Counted from the stretch's first letter, positions 14,571-23,842 are shown. The stretch is 36,139 nucleotides of DNA from Clostridia bacterium (GCA_017516765.1 JAFXBE010000004.1:1-36139), one strand, 5' to 3'. Notes: generated by a model from the letters alone, not told the origin. Program-made: numbers and translations.

Positions 14571-14776
14571 AGTGTTCCCTCCTATGTGTTTGGTTTTGGA
14601 TTGCTCCGCAGGGCAAGGGGCGCGGGGGTGAAACCACCGGATTGTCTCCCCACTTGCTTTTCGGACGCTCTGCTACGAAAGGTTTGATCCTCCCTGAGTC
14701 CATGAAATGGACTCAGCCCGGAGGCGCAGGAGGCACTCGCCTGCTGCCGGGTTTCCAAAGGGCAGCGCACTTTGGT
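14571..14776. repeat. Intergenic stem-loop repeat related to 1246-1520
   Basis: The interval between glpK and hemZ contains no gene. It has hairpins TGAGTCCAT-gaa-ATGGACTCA (about 14695-14715), GCAGgAGGC with GCCTgCTGC (about 14724-14745) and CCAAAG with CTTTGG (about 14756-14776). The module 'CCCGGAGGCGCAGGAGG' parallels 'CCCGGAGGTGTAGGAGG' at about 1296-1312, with compensating changes on the other arm. On the minus strand 'GGTGGTTTC' and 'CCCTTGC' also recur as in the first block. It appears to be a diverged or truncated member of the same dispersed family. Confidence 0.45.
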
Positions 14777-16323
14777 CACCCCAGAAACAGCGTCTTCTTC
14801 CGCTGCATCATTTCGTCCACGCGGTCGATATAGACCTGCACGTTGGTCACGTTGGGGGCGCGTTCGATGCGCAGCTCCCGGTCGGGGAAGACCCGCTTGG
14901 AGATGGCTCCTGCACCCATGGCAACGATGGAGGTGTTTTCCTCCATGATGTCGATGTTGTACAGGCAGGCGCAGCCTTTGCGGGCGTAGCCCACGTTCTG
15001 CTGCTGCCCCGCCATGTATTTCTGGCGGTAGAGGTAATAGGGCAGCATACCGAGGGTCTGGGCAGTCTCCTCACCCATGCGCACCATCTGCGCCGCAACA
15101 TCGGCATCGGGCAGAGGGGCCTTTTCCAGATTGAGCCGGCTGGAACGCTTGATGGCCAGCGTATGCACGGTCAGGCTGTCGGGGGAAAGCCGCAGGATCT
15201 CGTCCATGGTATGGCGGAAATGGGCGGGGGTCTCGCCGGGGAGCCCCACGATCACATCCATATTGATATCGGAAAAGCCGATCTCCCGCGCCATTTCAAA
15301 AGCGGCAACGGTCTGGGCGGCGGTGTGGTCGCGCCCGATGACGCGCAGGGTCTCGTCGTTCATGGTCTGGGGGTTGATGCTGATGCGCCCCACGCCCAGC
15401 CGGTGCAGGGTCTCCAGCTTGCCCCGGGTGATGGTGTCCGGGCGACCCGCCTCCACGGTGTATTCCACCGCACCGGGGAACAGCTCCATGGTGCGCTCCA
15501 TCAGGCGGGCAAACTGAGCTTCGTCCAGCGCAGAGGGAGTGCCGCCGCCCACATAGAGGGCGCGCAGGGTAAGCCCGGCCTCGCGCATCATTTTCGCGCT
15601 CTCTTCCATCTCCCACAGAAGGGCATCCAGATAGGGCGGGATCATCTTGCCCTTGCCCACGGCCTCGCCGGGGAAGGAGCAATAGGCGCAGCGGGTGCGG
15701 CAGAAGGGAATGGACAGATACACGTCCGCTTCTCTGACGGTGGGCAGGGGCAGGGTCTGCTGCACGGCAACGATCTGCCGCAGCAGCTCGGCCTTTTCGT
15801 GGGTCACATCAAAGCTGTCCTCCACCGCTCTGGCGGCTTCAGGCAGGGTAAGCCCCCGTGCCAGCCCTTCGTAGACCAGCCTTGTGGGGCGGATGCCCGT
15901 CAGGCTGCCCCAGGGGGGCTGATGCCCGGTCAGCTTCTTGAGCAGCCGGTACAGAGCCGTCTTGCTTGTGCGCTTGCGGATGCGCTTGAGCACGATGGTG
16001 TAATGCTCCTGATCTTCCTCCGCCGGGGGCAGGGGGGCTTCCAGCGAATGAGCAACGCCCCGGAAGGTAAAGACGGAGCGCATGACGCTTTCGGTTTCCT
16101 CGTGGGTATGGGAAAGGGTCTCGGGGGTTAGCCCGGTGACCGGGTCGGGGGCGGCGGCAAAGGTGTGAACACCGCCTGCCCCGCCGTTCACCGGCGGCTC
16201 CACAGGCAGTTCCGCGGGGTTCACCTCAAAACCTTCCAGCTTGTAAAACAGCTTGAGCACATCGGCATACTCGTTGGCAAAGCCCTCCAACGGGGTATGC
16301 AACACGATCTGTACACGTTCCAT
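14776..16323 (-). CDS. hemZ: HemZ-type radical SAM coproporphyrinogen III oxidase-like protein
   Basis: The 515 residues have an N-terminal region of about 200 residues typical of HemZ, then a radical SAM core. The iron-sulfur motif is C208-x3-C212-x2-C215 in 'IPFCRTRCAYCSF', followed by 'LYVGGGTPSAL' and 'DINMDVIVGLPGE'. HemN-like enzymes oxidatively decarboxylate coproporphyrinogen III, but the HemZ group is only assigned by similarity and may have another porphyrin-related role. The ATG overlaps the MBL-fold stop (TGATG), making it the last gene of the relA-dtd-MBL-hemZ operon, an order recurring in Clostridia. No other haem gene is present here. Confidence 0.88.
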   Translation of the reverse strand: MERVQIVLHTPLEGFANEYADVLKLFYKLEGFEVNPAELPVEPPVNGGAGGVHTFAAAPDPVTGLTPETLSHTHEETESVMRSVFTFRGVAHSLEAPLPPAEEDQEHYTIVLKRIRKRTSKTALYRLLKKLTGHQPPWGSLTGIRPTRLVYEGLARGLTLPEAARAVEDSFDVTHEKAELLRQIVAVQQTLPLPTVREADVYLSIPFCRTRCAYCSFPGEAVGKGKMIPPYLDALLWEMEESAKMMREAGLTLRALYVGGGTPSALDEAQFARLMERTMELFPGAVEYTVEAGRPDTITRGKLETLHRLGVGRISINPQTMNDETLRVIGRDHTAAQTVAAFEMAREIGFSDINMDVIVGLPGETPAHFRHTMDEILRLSPDSLTVHTLAIKRSSRLNLEKAPLPDADVAAQMVRMGEETAQTLGMLPYYLYRQKYMAGQQQNVGYARKGCACLYNIDIMEENTSIVAMGAGAISKRVFPDRELRIERAPNVTNVQVYIDRVDEMMQRKKTLFLG

Positions 16324-16940
16324 CAGGCATCCTCCGGCTCGTCCCGCCCCACCAGACCGGGGCCTTCATGCCCGGGCCATGCGGTTTGTCTGGGGCTGAT
16401 CTGAAAAATCTTCCGGAAGGAATCCTTCAAAGTGGAAAAATTGCCGTCCGGGAAATCGGTGCGCCCATAGCCATGGGCAAAAACAGTATCGCCGGTGAGC
16501 ACGCCGCCGTTCTCCGGCAGCAGGTAACACACGCTGCCGTTGGAATGCCCGGGGGTATGCAGCACCTTTACCGGGAACCCGGCGCAATCGATGATATCCC
16601 CATCCTCCAGCGGACTGGCGGGGGTCTGTACGGTAATGTGAATACCAAAGATGCCGCCCACATTGGCGTAGGGATCGGTCAGCTTGCCAAGGTCGCCGGA
16701 GTGGATGTACAGCGGCGCACCAAAGGCTTCGCATACCTGATCCACAGCGGCGATATGGTCAAAATGCCCGTGGGTGAGCAGCACGGCGCACACCTTGCGC
16801 TCCCCAACCGCCCGAATGATCCTTTCGCCCTCGTCGCCGGGATCCACCACAAGGCATTGGTGGGTCTCGGGGTTCTCCAGAATATAGCAGTTCACGCCCA
16901 TTTCGCCAACGGGCAGACATTCCAGCTTCACCTGTGCCAA
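16323..16940 (-). CDS. MBL-fold hydrolase (glyoxalase II-like)
   Basis: This 205-residue metallo-beta-lactamase-fold protein has the binuclear metal motif H57-G-H59-F-D61-H62 in 'LLTHGHFDHIAAV', a further His in 'VLHTPGHSNGSVCYL', Asp in 'LTGDTVFAHGYGR', and a final His in 'AWPGHEGPG'. It belongs to the YqgX/GloB-like group of small thiolester hydrolases; the substrate is unproved. The start codon is TTG (16940), with GGGAGGGG about seven bases upstream and no nearby ATG, so initiation is probably modest. It lies 31 bases after dtd. Confidence 0.88.
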   Translation of the reverse strand: MAQVKLECLPVGEMGVNCYILENPETHQCLVVDPGDEGERIIRAVGERKVCAVLLTHGHFDHIAAVDQVCEAFGAPLYIHSGDLGKLTDPYANVGGIFGIHITVQTPASPLEDGDIIDCAGFPVKVLHTPGHSNGSVCYLLPENGGVLTGDTVFAHGYGRTDFPDGNFSTLKDSFRKIFQISPRQTAWPGHEGPGLVGRDEPEDA

Positions 16941-16971
16941 GGGACTCCCCTCCCGGAAGAAAAAATCGAGA

Positions 16972-17421
16972 TCAGAACAGCTTATGGCTGTCCAGCAGGA
17001 TGGTCACAGGCCCGTCGTTGATCAGGCTGACCTGCATATCCGCGCCGAAAACGCCGGTTTCCACATGGATGCCCATGCCCCGCCACTTTTCCACCAACGC
17101 ATCGTACAGCGGCACGGCGGTATCGGGGCGGGCGGCGGCGGTAAAGCTGGGGCGGCGGCCGCCTCTGGCATCCCCCAGCAGCGTGAACTGGCTGATGGCA
17201 AGGATCTGTCCGCCCATATCCATCAGGGACAGGTTCATCTTGCCGTTATCGTCTTCAAAAATCCGCAGATTGGGTACCTTGTCGGCAATATATGCCATAT
17301 CCTTGTCGGTATCCCCGTTCTCCACGCCGATGAGCACCATCAGCCCATGGCCGCACTGCCCCACCGTCTGCCCGTCGATGGCGACGGAGGATTCCTTTAC
17401 CCGTTGGATCACTGCGCGCAT
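16972..17421 (-). CDS. dtd: D-aminoacyl-tRNA deacylase
   Basis: This 149-residue enzyme frees tRNAs mischarged with D-amino acids or glycine. The family signatures are [13 protein letters not shown] at the N-terminus, the catalytic '[17 protein letters not shown]' near 78-94, and '[11 protein letters not shown]' near 133-143, a slight variant of the usual N-x-GPVT cross-subunit motif. It lies 24 bases after the RelA/SpoT gene, as in many Firmicutes. Confidence 0.95.
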   Translation of the reverse strand: MRAVIQRVKESSVAIDGQTVGQCGHGLMVLIGVENGDTDKDMAYIADKVPNLRIFEDDNGKMNLSLMDMGGQILAISQFTLLGDARGGRRPSFTAAARPDTAVPLYDALVEKWRGMGIHVETGVFGADMQVSLINDGPVTILLDSHKLF

Positions 17422-17445
17422 TGGCTGCGCCTCCCTTTTGTCGGT

Positions 17446-19644
17446 TTAGTTGGACGAGCGGTATACATCCACCACATCGCTGCGCTTCTGGATCTGCTTG
17501 ATGAGCCGGTCCAGCTGTTCGCGGCTCTTGACCTGCACCACCGTGGTGATGACACTGGTCTTTTTGCGCTGATCCCGCTTGGCGGAAGCCGCCACGATGG
17601 GGATATCCATATTGCCGATGACCATCGCCAGCTCGCCCAGCAGGCTTACATGGTCGTAAGCGATAATGTTGATGCCGGCGTTGAACTCGGCATTGGCCTC
17701 CGGGTCTGCCCAGGTGACCTCCACCAGACGTTCGTCGGTCTCGTTCTGCATATTGGGGCAATCGGCCTTGTGTACGGTAACGCCGCGCCCGCGGGTAATG
17801 TAGCCGATGATCTCATCGCCGGGCAGGGGGTTGCAGCAGCGGGCAAAGCGTACCAACATACCGCTTTCGCCCTTTACATAGATACCGTGGCTGGGCTTGC
17901 CCAGATGGGCCTTGACCTCGTCTTCGGAAACCTCCTGCACCTTGGGGGCGGCGGCGGTTTCTGCCTTGTGCTGCTCCTCCAGCAGGCGGGAGATGACGTA
18001 TGCGCTGGCAATGCCGCCGTAGCCCACCGCGCCGTAGATATCGTTCAATTCGGCAAAGGCATAGCGTTTCAGCAGCCCTTCGTAGTATTCGGGCTTGGTT
18101 AGGGCGTAAAGATCCACGCCCCGGCGCTTGGCTTCGTGTTCCAGCATATCCCGCCCCTTCTGCACGTTCTCGCCCTTCAGCTCGCGCTTGAGGAACTGGC
18201 GGATCTTACTCTTGGCCTGCTGGGTCTTGACAATGCGCAGCCAGTCGTTGCTGGGGCCTTTGGAGTTGGCGGAGGTGATCACCTCTACCCGGTCGCCGGT
18301 CTGCAGCTCGGTCTCCAGCGGCACGATGCGCCCGTTCACCTTGGCGCCCACGCACTGGTTGCCCACGCCGGAGTGGATGCGGTAGGCAAAGTCGATGGGC
18401 GTTGCACCGCGCTGCATGGAAATGATATCCCCCTTGGGGGTGAACAGCAGCACTTCTTCGCTGAACAGGTCGGTCTTGAGGGAATCGATAAACTCCTTGC
18501 TGTCGCGGGTATCGCCCTGCCAGTCCAGGATCTGGCGCAGCCAGTAGAGCTTGTCATCCAGAGAGCCGCTCTTGGAGCCTTCCTTATACCGCCAGTGGGC
18601 GGCAACGCCGTATTCGGCAAGGCGGTGCATCTCCCACGTGCGGATCTGGATCTCGAAGGGGAAGGGCATCTTGCGCCCGCCGATGACCGTGGTGTGCAGG
18701 CTCTGGTACATATTGCCCTTGGGCACAGAGATATAGTCCTTGAACCGCCCGGGGATCTGGTTCCACAGGGTGTGCACGATGCCCAGCACAGTGTAGCAGT
18801 CCTGCACCGAATCCACCATCACGCGCACGGCGATGAGATCGTAGATCTGGTCGAAGCTCTTGCCCTGCCCGTGCATTTTGCGGTAGATGGAATACAGGTG
18901 CTTGGGACGACCGTCGATCTCGTAGCGGATGCCCTGCGCATCCAGCTTTTCGGACAGTTCGGAGATGACCATGCGGATGTTCTCTTCCCGCTCGGTGCGG
19001 CGCAGACCCACTTTCTGGGCGATGTCGTGGAAGGCCTCCGGGTCGATGTATTTGAAAGAAAGATCCTCCAGCTCGCTCTTAACGGAGCCCATGCCCAGCC
19101 GGTGCGCCAGCGGGGCATAGATATCCAGCGTTTCGTGGGCGATGGCCTTCTGCCGGTGCTCTGCCTGATAGCGCAGGGTGCGCATGTTGTGCAGCCGGTC
19201 TGCCAGCTTGATGATGACCACTCGGATATCCTTGCTCATGGCAAGGATCATTTTGCGCAGGCTCTCGGCCTGCTGCTCCTCCCGGTTGGTGAAATCCAGC
19301 TTATCCAGCTTGGTAACGCCGTCCACCAGCTGGGCCACCTCGTCGCCGAATTCGGCGCGGACGGTATCCAGCGTAACGTCGGGGCAGTCCTCCACCGTAT
19401 CGTGCAGAAAACCTGCGGCGATGGTGGTGGCATCGATCATCAGATCGGTAAGGATGCTGGCGACGGATACCGGGTGGATAAAGTACGGCTCGCCGCTTTT
19501 GCGCACCTGCCCCATGTGGGCGTTTTCCGCAAACTCGTATGCTTTTTTAACCAGCTGCGCACTCTCCCCGCCGGGATGATGCTTTTCCACCCGGGCAAGC
19601 ATCTTCTCCAAAGGCATGCATTCATTGGTAATATACGTAAGCAT
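17446..19644 (-). CDS. relA: Bifunctional (p)ppGpp synthetase/hydrolase RelA/SpoT
   Basis: The 732-residue long RSH protein makes and degrades the alarmone (p)ppGpp. The domain order is the HD hydrolase ('AGFLHDTVEDC' near 77-87), the synthetase ('YSIYRKMHGQGKSF', 'VRVMVDSVQDCYTVLG', 'RFKDYISVPKGNMYQSLHT' near 255-330) and the TGS domain ('VLLFTPKGDIISMQRGATPIDF' in part, near 400). A conserved Cys/His stretch ('RFARCCNPLPGDEI') and a C-terminal ACT domain ending in 'VVDVYRSSN' follow. Both catalytic halves look intact. GAGGAGG lies seven to eight bases before the ATG. First gene of its operon. Confidence 0.95.
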   Translation of the reverse strand: MLTYITNECMPLEKMLARVEKHHPGGESAQLVKKAYEFAENAHMGQVRKSGEPYFIHPVSVASILTDLMIDATTIAAGFLHDTVEDCPDVTLDTVRAEFGDEVAQLVDGVTKLDKLDFTNREEQQAESLRKMILAMSKDIRVVIIKLADRLHNMRTLRYQAEHRQKAIAHETLDIYAPLAHRLGMGSVKSELEDLSFKYIDPEAFHDIAQKVGLRRTEREENIRMVISELSEKLDAQGIRYEIDGRPKHLYSIYRKMHGQGKSFDQIYDLIAVRVMVDSVQDCYTVLGIVHTLWNQIPGRFKDYISVPKGNMYQSLHTTVIGGRKMPFPFEIQIRTWEMHRLAEYGVAAHWRYKEGSKSGSLDDKLYWLRQILDWQGDTRDSKEFIDSLKTDLFSEEVLLFTPKGDIISMQRGATPIDFAYRIHSGVGNQCVGAKVNGRIVPLETELQTGDRVEVITSANSKGPSNDWLRIVKTQQAKSKIRQFLKRELKGENVQKGRDMLEHEAKRRGVDLYALTKPEYYEGLLKRYAFAELNDIYGAVGYGGIASAYVISRLLEEQHKAETAAAPKVQEVSEDEVKAHLGKPSHGIYVKGESGMLVRFARCCNPLPGDEIIGYITRGRGVTVHKADCPNMQNETDERLVEVTWADPEANAEFNAGINIIAYDHVSLLGELAMVIGNMDIPIVAASAKRDQRKKTSVITTVVQVKSREQLDRLIKQIQKRSDVVDVYRSSN

Positions 19645-19754
19645 CCACTCGCCTCCTCGCTGCCGATAAACGGTCGTTTTTCTGCCATGTTTCCGGGGAT
19701 GCCGCAGCCTTTGCGCCCCACTGGGCGAAAGAACAGACTGCTGTCCCAGAATAG

Positions 19755-19763
19755 ATTATAGCA
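19755..19763 (-). promoter_or_regulatory. Extended -10 promoter of the relA operon
   Basis: Minus strand: TGC-TATAAT (TATAAT at 19755-19760), with no good -35. The leader of about 100 bases includes a small CGCCC-AGTG-GGGCG hairpin. Confidence 0.5.
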
Positions 19764-19802
19764 TTGTTTCCACCGCTTGGCTATAGCGCGATTCCGGCAG
19801 CA

Positions 19803-19843
19803 GCCAAAAAACCCCTTCCGCGCCGTGCAGGCAGCGGAAGGGG
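19803..19843 (-). terminator. Terminator of the lysA transcript
   Basis: CCCCTTCCGC (19812-19821) pairs with GCGGAAGGGG (19834-19843). On the minus strand TTTTTTGG follows. It lies 17 bases beyond the lysA stop. Confidence 0.85.
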
Positions 19844-19860
19844 CATGAAATCCCAAAAAA

Positions 19861-21132
19861 TCAGTTGTTGCGGTTAAGCTGCTCCCAGATGGGATCCACA
19901 TCCAGGGTGGCAAAATAATCGGCGGGGCGTTCCTCGCGGCGGATGAGCCGGAAGGAACCGTCCTGCGCATAGAGCACTTCCTTGCAGCGCAGCTTGCCGT
20001 TGTAGTTGTAGCCCATGCTGAGACCGTGAGCGCCCGTATCGTGGATGACCAGCAAGTCTCCGATCTCCATGGGGGGCAGCAGACGGTCGATGGCGAACTT
20101 GTCGTTGTTTTCGCAGAGGCTGCCGGTCACGTCCACCAGATCGGTGTGGGGCAGATGCTCCTTGCCCGGCACGGTGATGTGATGGTATGCGCCGTACATG
20201 GCGGGGCGCATCAGGTCGCAGGCGGAGGCATCCAGACCGATGTACCGCTTGTGGATGTTCTTTTCGTGGATCACATGAGTGACCAGCCAGCCGTTGGGGC
20301 CGGTCATGAAACGGCCCAGCTCGCTCTTGACAGCAACGGGGGGCATATTCATGCCCGCAAAGGCCTTGCGGTACTGCTCGGCAACGCCCGCGCCGATGGC
20401 CTCCAGATCGGCAGGCTCCGCATCGGGGCGGTAGGGAATGCCGATGCCGCCGGACAGGTTGACAAAACTGAGCTGCAGACCGGTCTCCTCCATCAGCTCC
20501 TTGCCCACGGTAAAGAGCAGATTTGCCAGTGTGGGATAGTAGAGCGGATCGGTGGTGTTGCTGGAAAGGAAGGCATGCAGGCCGAAGCGCTTCAGGCCGT
20601 CGGGCTTCATCTGCAGCAGAGCCTGGGTAAGCTGTTCGCGGGTCATGCCGTACTTGGCATCGCCGGGGTCGCCCATGATGGTGTTGCCGATGCGGAAAGC
20701 CCCGCCGGGGTTGAACCGCAGGCAGATTTCCTCCGGGATGCCGCCGTTTTCCCGCAGCACGTTCACATGGGTCAGGTCGTCCAGATTGACGATAGCGCCC
20801 AGACGGCGGGCATAGGCAAACTCCTGAGGGGGCACATCGTTGGCGCTGAACATGATCTCGCTGCCGCTGAAGCCGCAGGCCTCCGCCAGCATCAGCTCGG
20901 TCCAGCTGGCGCAGTCCACGCCGCAGCCCTCGTCCTTGAGGATGCGCAGCACGGTGGGGTTGGGCAGCGCCTTTACGGCAAAATACTCCTTGAAGGAGGG
21001 CACGCCGCCAAAGGCAGCATTCATACGGCGGGCGTTCTTGCGCAGTCCGTCCTCGCTGTAGAGATGGAACGGGGTCTGGAACTGCTCTGCAGCCTGAAAG
21101 AATACCTCATCGGACAAAGAAAAATTCGGCAT
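19861..21132 (-). CDS. lysA: Diaminopimelate decarboxylase
   Basis: This 423-residue PLP enzyme converts meso-diaminopimelate to lysine and CO2. The PLP lysine is K54 in 'KEYFAVKALPNP'. Further fold-III decarboxylase features are 'GVDCASWTEL', 'GLHAFLSSN' around the PLP-stacking His, the glycine-rich phosphate loop 'NLSGGIGIPY', and 'GSLCENNDKFA' supplying the active-site Cys. Its length is normal. The start is MPNFSLSDE, with AAGGAGG upstream; a longer frame to 21180 crosses the promoter. It has its own promoter and terminator and lies just downstream of the thioesterase gene. Confidence 0.93.
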   Translation of the reverse strand: MPNFSLSDEVFFQAAEQFQTPFHLYSEDGLRKNARRMNAAFGGVPSFKEYFAVKALPNPTVLRILKDEGCGVDCASWTELMLAEACGFSGSEIMFSANDVPPQEFAYARRLGAIVNLDDLTHVNVLRENGGIPEEICLRFNPGGAFRIGNTIMGDPGDAKYGMTREQLTQALLQMKPDGLKRFGLHAFLSSNTTDPLYYPTLANLLFTVGKELMEETGLQLSFVNLSGGIGIPYRPDAEPADLEAIGAGVAEQYRKAFAGMNMPPVAVKSELGRFMTGPNGWLVTHVIHEKNIHKRYIGLDASACDLMRPAMYGAYHHITVPGKEHLPHTDLVDVTGSLCENNDKFAIDRLLPPMEIGDLLVIHDTGAHGLSMGYNYNGKLRCKEVLYAQDGSFRLIRREERPADYFATLDVDPIWEQLNRNN

Positions 21133-21170
21133 GGGAACCTCCTTGGCAATTGCGAAATGAAAACGTTGCC

Positions 21171-21199
21171 ATTTTAACACAGGAAAGAGCGCATTTCAA
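21171..21199 (-). promoter_or_regulatory. Promoter of lysA
   Basis: Minus strand: TTGAAA (21194-21199), 17 bases, TAAAAT (21171-21176). It lies inside the gap after the thioesterase stop, about 40 bases before the lysA start. Confidence 0.7.
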
Positions 21200-21228
21200 C
21201 GAAACGTACAGGGAAAGTGCACAAAGGA

Positions 21229-21963
21229 TCATTCCCCGGCGCACTGCCGCCAGTTGCCCTGCATGCGGAAGCGGGGTTCCTCCCCCACAAAGCCCTCCAG
21301 CACGGAGATATTTCCCTCCCGGCGAAGCAGCAGCTGCGCCTCCTCGCCCGGGCAGATCTCCTTGAGAAAATGCACGATGATCTGCGCAAGCTCGTTTTCG
21401 CCGTGGTACCGCCAGTCGAAGCAATCGGCGAACCAGTCCACATAATGGGTGTTATTCACATGCCCGTTGAAGTCCAGATCGGTATAGCGCACAGGGCGGA
21501 CGAACTGCTCCGGCTCCGAAGCAGGCAGGGCGATGTTGCCCGGAGTGGGCATGGGCGCGGGGATGTCGTATTCGGGCAGCTGCCCGGGCAAGCGGGAAGG
21601 ATGCGCCATTTTGCGCTCCGCAATATCCATCAGCACATACAGGGCGGTGGCGCAGCCGATGGTCTCCCCATCCATTTCAAGGGTGTAATGGCGCGGAAAA
21701 AAAGCGTGCCGGGTCTTGCCGGGCCAGGTGTGCACCGTTACGGTCTGCCCGTAGACAGGGTACCGATCCATCTTCAGGGCGATGCGGCTGAGCACCCACG
21801 CGATGCCTGCGTTCAGCAGCGCTTCCCGCCCCAGCCCCCAGCCCTCGGCGTGGTCGCCGGATACCTCCTGCAGGGTACGCAGCACCGCACCGGGCTGCCA
21901 GCGGCCGGACAGATCGCACACGGATGCATCCAGCGTAACGGTTTTGGAATAAGGTTTATCCAT
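21229..21963 (-). CDS. Acyl-ACP thioesterase
   Basis: This 244-residue double hot-dog protein of the bacterial FatA/FatB-like family (PF01643) releases fatty acids from acyl carrier protein. It has 'WVLSRIALKMDRYPVYGQTV' and 'TWPGKTRHAFFPRHY' in the first hot-dog domain. The second carries the catalytic region 'YTDLDFNGHVNNTHYVDWF' near 166-184, with the Asn/His typical of the family. The start at MDKPYSK is preceded by GGGAGG; the ATG 15 bases further upstream is itself part of that site. A promoter lies upstream, and no terminator separates it from lysA. Confidence 0.9.
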   Translation of the reverse strand: MDKPYSKTVTLDASVCDLSGRWQPGAVLRTLQEVSGDHAEGWGLGREALLNAGIAWVLSRIALKMDRYPVYGQTVTVHTWPGKTRHAFFPRHYTLEMDGETIGCATALYVLMDIAERKMAHPSRLPGQLPEYDIPAPMPTPGNIALPASEPEQFVRPVRYTDLDFNGHVNNTHYVDWFADCFDWRYHGENELAQIIVHFLKEICPGEEAQLLLRREGNISVLEGFVGEEPRFRMQGNWRQCAGE

Positions 21964-22003
21964 ACGGATTCCTCCCATATGCTTGTAAAATGATTTCTAC
22001 AGC

Positions 22004-22012
22004 AGTATACCA
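22004..22012 (-). promoter_or_regulatory. Extended -10 promoter of the thioesterase gene
   Basis: Minus strand: TGG-TATACT (TATACT at 22004-22009); the best -35 is TTGATG at a long 19-base spacing. It is back-to-back with the plus-strand promoter at 22062-22089. Confidence 0.5.
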
Positions 22013-22061
22013 CAAAACATCAACTGCGCATCAACCGGAGGGGAATGCTTCTACTTCTTTC

Positions 22062-22089
22062 TTGAAAACCCCGCCGGTTATGGTATAAT
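22062..22089 (+). promoter_or_regulatory. Promoter of the exported 5'-nucleotidase-like gene
   Basis: TTGAAA (22062-22067), 16 bases, TATAAT (22084-22089) with a TGG extension before the -10. The leader is about 50 bases and ends in AAAGGAGG. Confidence 0.8.
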
Positions 22090-22147
22090 AAGGTACGGTT
22101 AAAACCCGTTTCCCCAAAACCAAACATCGAAAAGGAGGATCCCGAAC

Positions 22148-23830
22148 ATGAAAAAGTTCTTTGGTCTTCTTCTGGCGCTGTGCATGCTGCTGAGCAGCGT
22201 TGCCTTCGCCGAAACTGCCGAGGCCCCTGCGCTTCAGCAGGAGCTGGTCGTTCTCTTCACCAGCGACGTGCACTGCGGTGTTGCCAACGGCTTCGGCTAT
22301 GCCGGTCTGGCTGCCGTGCGCGACACTCTGGCTTCCCAGGGCAAGCACATTGTGCTGGTAGATAACGGCGACTCCATTCAGGGCGAGCCTATGGGCACCC
22401 TGACCACCGGCGAAGCCAACATCAAGCTGATGAACGCCGTGGGCTACGATATCGCCACCATCGGCAACCACGAGTTCGACTACGGCATGGCCCGCTTCCT
22501 GGAGCTTGCCGGCATGGCCGAATTCCCCTACGTTTCCTGCAACTTCGTCAAGGACGGCGTGACTGTCTTTGATCCTTACGTCATCAAGGAGTTCGACGGC
22601 GTGAAGGTTGCCTTCGTGGGCATCTCCACCCCCAAGACCATCACCTCCTCCGCCCCCAAGTACTTCCAGGATGAGAACGGCAACTTCATCTATGGCTTCT
22701 GCCAGGATGAAAGCGGCGAGGCTCTCTACACCGCCGTGCAGACTGCCATCGATGCTGCCATCGCCGAGGGCGCTGCCTATGTTATCGGTCTGGCTCACCT
22801 TGGCAACGAAGCCGAGTGCCAGCCCTGGACCTATGCCGATGTGATCGCCAACACCACCGGTATGGACGCCCTGCTGGACGGCCACAGCCATGATACCGAT
22901 CAGGTCGAAATGCTCAACAAGAACGGCGAGACCGTTCTGCGTTCCGCCTGCGGCACCAAGATGGAAGGCATCGGTTACCTGACCATCGGCACCGACGGCA
23001 CCCTTGCCAGCGGCGTGTACATGTGGCCCAACGAGGTAGCTGCTCCCGACCTGTTCAACATCGAGAACGATGTTGCCGCTGCCGTGGCCGCTGCCACTTC
23101 CGAGCTGGATGAGAAGCTGAAGGAAGTTGTTGCCAAGACCGCTGTGGACCTGACCATCAACGATCCCGTTGCTGTGGACGAAAATGGCAAGCCCATCCGC
23201 ATCATCCGCAATGCTGAGACCAACCTGGGCGACCTGTGCGCCGATGCCTACCGTGCCATGAGCGGCGCCGATGTTGCTGTTGTAAACGGCGGCGGCATCC
23301 GCAAGACCATCAGCGCCGGTGATATCACCCTGAACGACATCCTGCTGGTGCATCCCTTCGGCAACGCCATGTGCGTTATCGAGGTGACCGGTCAGGAGAT
23401 CATGGATGCCCTTGAGTTCTCCGTACGCTCCATGCCCGGCGAATTCGGCGGCTTCCTGCAGGTAAGCGGCATGACCTTCGAGATCCACACCTACATCGAG
23501 AGCCCCATCGAGATGGATGAAGCCAAGATGTTCGTGGGCGTGAAGGAAGGCGCTCCCCGCCGCGTCCAGAACCTGCTCATCGGCGGCGAACCCGTTGATC
23601 CCGAAAAGATCTACACCCTCGCCTCCCACAACTACAAGATCAAGGATATGGGCGATGGCTACACCCACTTTGCCGATAACAAGATCCTGCAGGACGAAGT
23701 AATGATCGACAACCAGGTGCTGATCAACTACATCGTCAACGAGCTGGGCGGCGTTGTAGGCGAAGACTACGCCGATCCCTACGGCCAGGGTCGCATCGTG
23801 GCTGTGCCCGAAGCTCCCGCTGCCGAATAA
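22148..23830 (+). CDS. Exported 5'-nucleotidase / bifunctional metallophosphoesterase
   Basis: The 560-residue protein has a signal peptide (MKKFFGLLLALCMLLSSVAFA). A metallophosphoesterase domain of about 240 residues has dinuclear-metal ligands D40-V-H42, N108-H109-E110 in 'GNHEFD' and H247-S-H249 in 'DGHSHD'. A 5'-nucleotidase C-terminal domain ('TNLGDLCADAYRAM', 'VVNGGGIRKTI', 'LVHPFGN') begins near 355. It belongs to the UshA/YfkN group, which hydrolyses extracellular nucleotides or nucleotide sugars; the exact substrate is inferred. No LPXTG anchor or lipobox is seen, so it is probably secreted or loosely held. The strong promoter, AAGGAGG site and uniform codon choice suggest high expression. 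Monocistronic, with a strong terminator. Confidence 0.92.
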   Translation: MKKFFGLLLALCMLLSSVAFAETAEAPALQQELVVLFTSDVHCGVANGFGYAGLAAVRDTLASQGKHIVLVDNGDSIQGEPMGTLTTGEANIKLMNAVGYDIATIGNHEFDYGMARFLELAGMAEFPYVSCNFVKDGVTVFDPYVIKEFDGVKVAFVGISTPKTITSSAPKYFQDENGNFIYGFCQDESGEALYTAVQTAIDAAIAEGAAYVIGLAHLGNEAECQPWTYADVIANTTGMDALLDGHSHDTDQVEMLNKNGETVLRSACGTKMEGIGYLTIGTDGTLASGVYMWPNEVAAPDLFNIENDVAAAVAAATSELDEKLKEVVAKTAVDLTINDPVAVDENGKPIRIIRNAETNLGDLCADAYRAMSGADVAVVNGGGIRKTISAGDITLNDILLVHPFGNAMCVIEVTGQEIMDALEFSVRSMPGEFGGFLQVSGMTFEIHTYIESPIEMDEAKMFVGVKEGAPRRVQNLLIGGEPVDPEKIYTLASHNYKIKDMGDGYTHFADNKILQDEVMIDNQVLINYIVNELGGVVGEDYADPYGQGRIVAVPEAPAAE

Positions 23831-23842
23831 CTCTGTTTCCCC

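Noticed and set aside
14582..14833. Short frames between glpK and hemZ
   Set aside because: They lie in stem-loop repeat sequence and have no binding sites or recognisable content.
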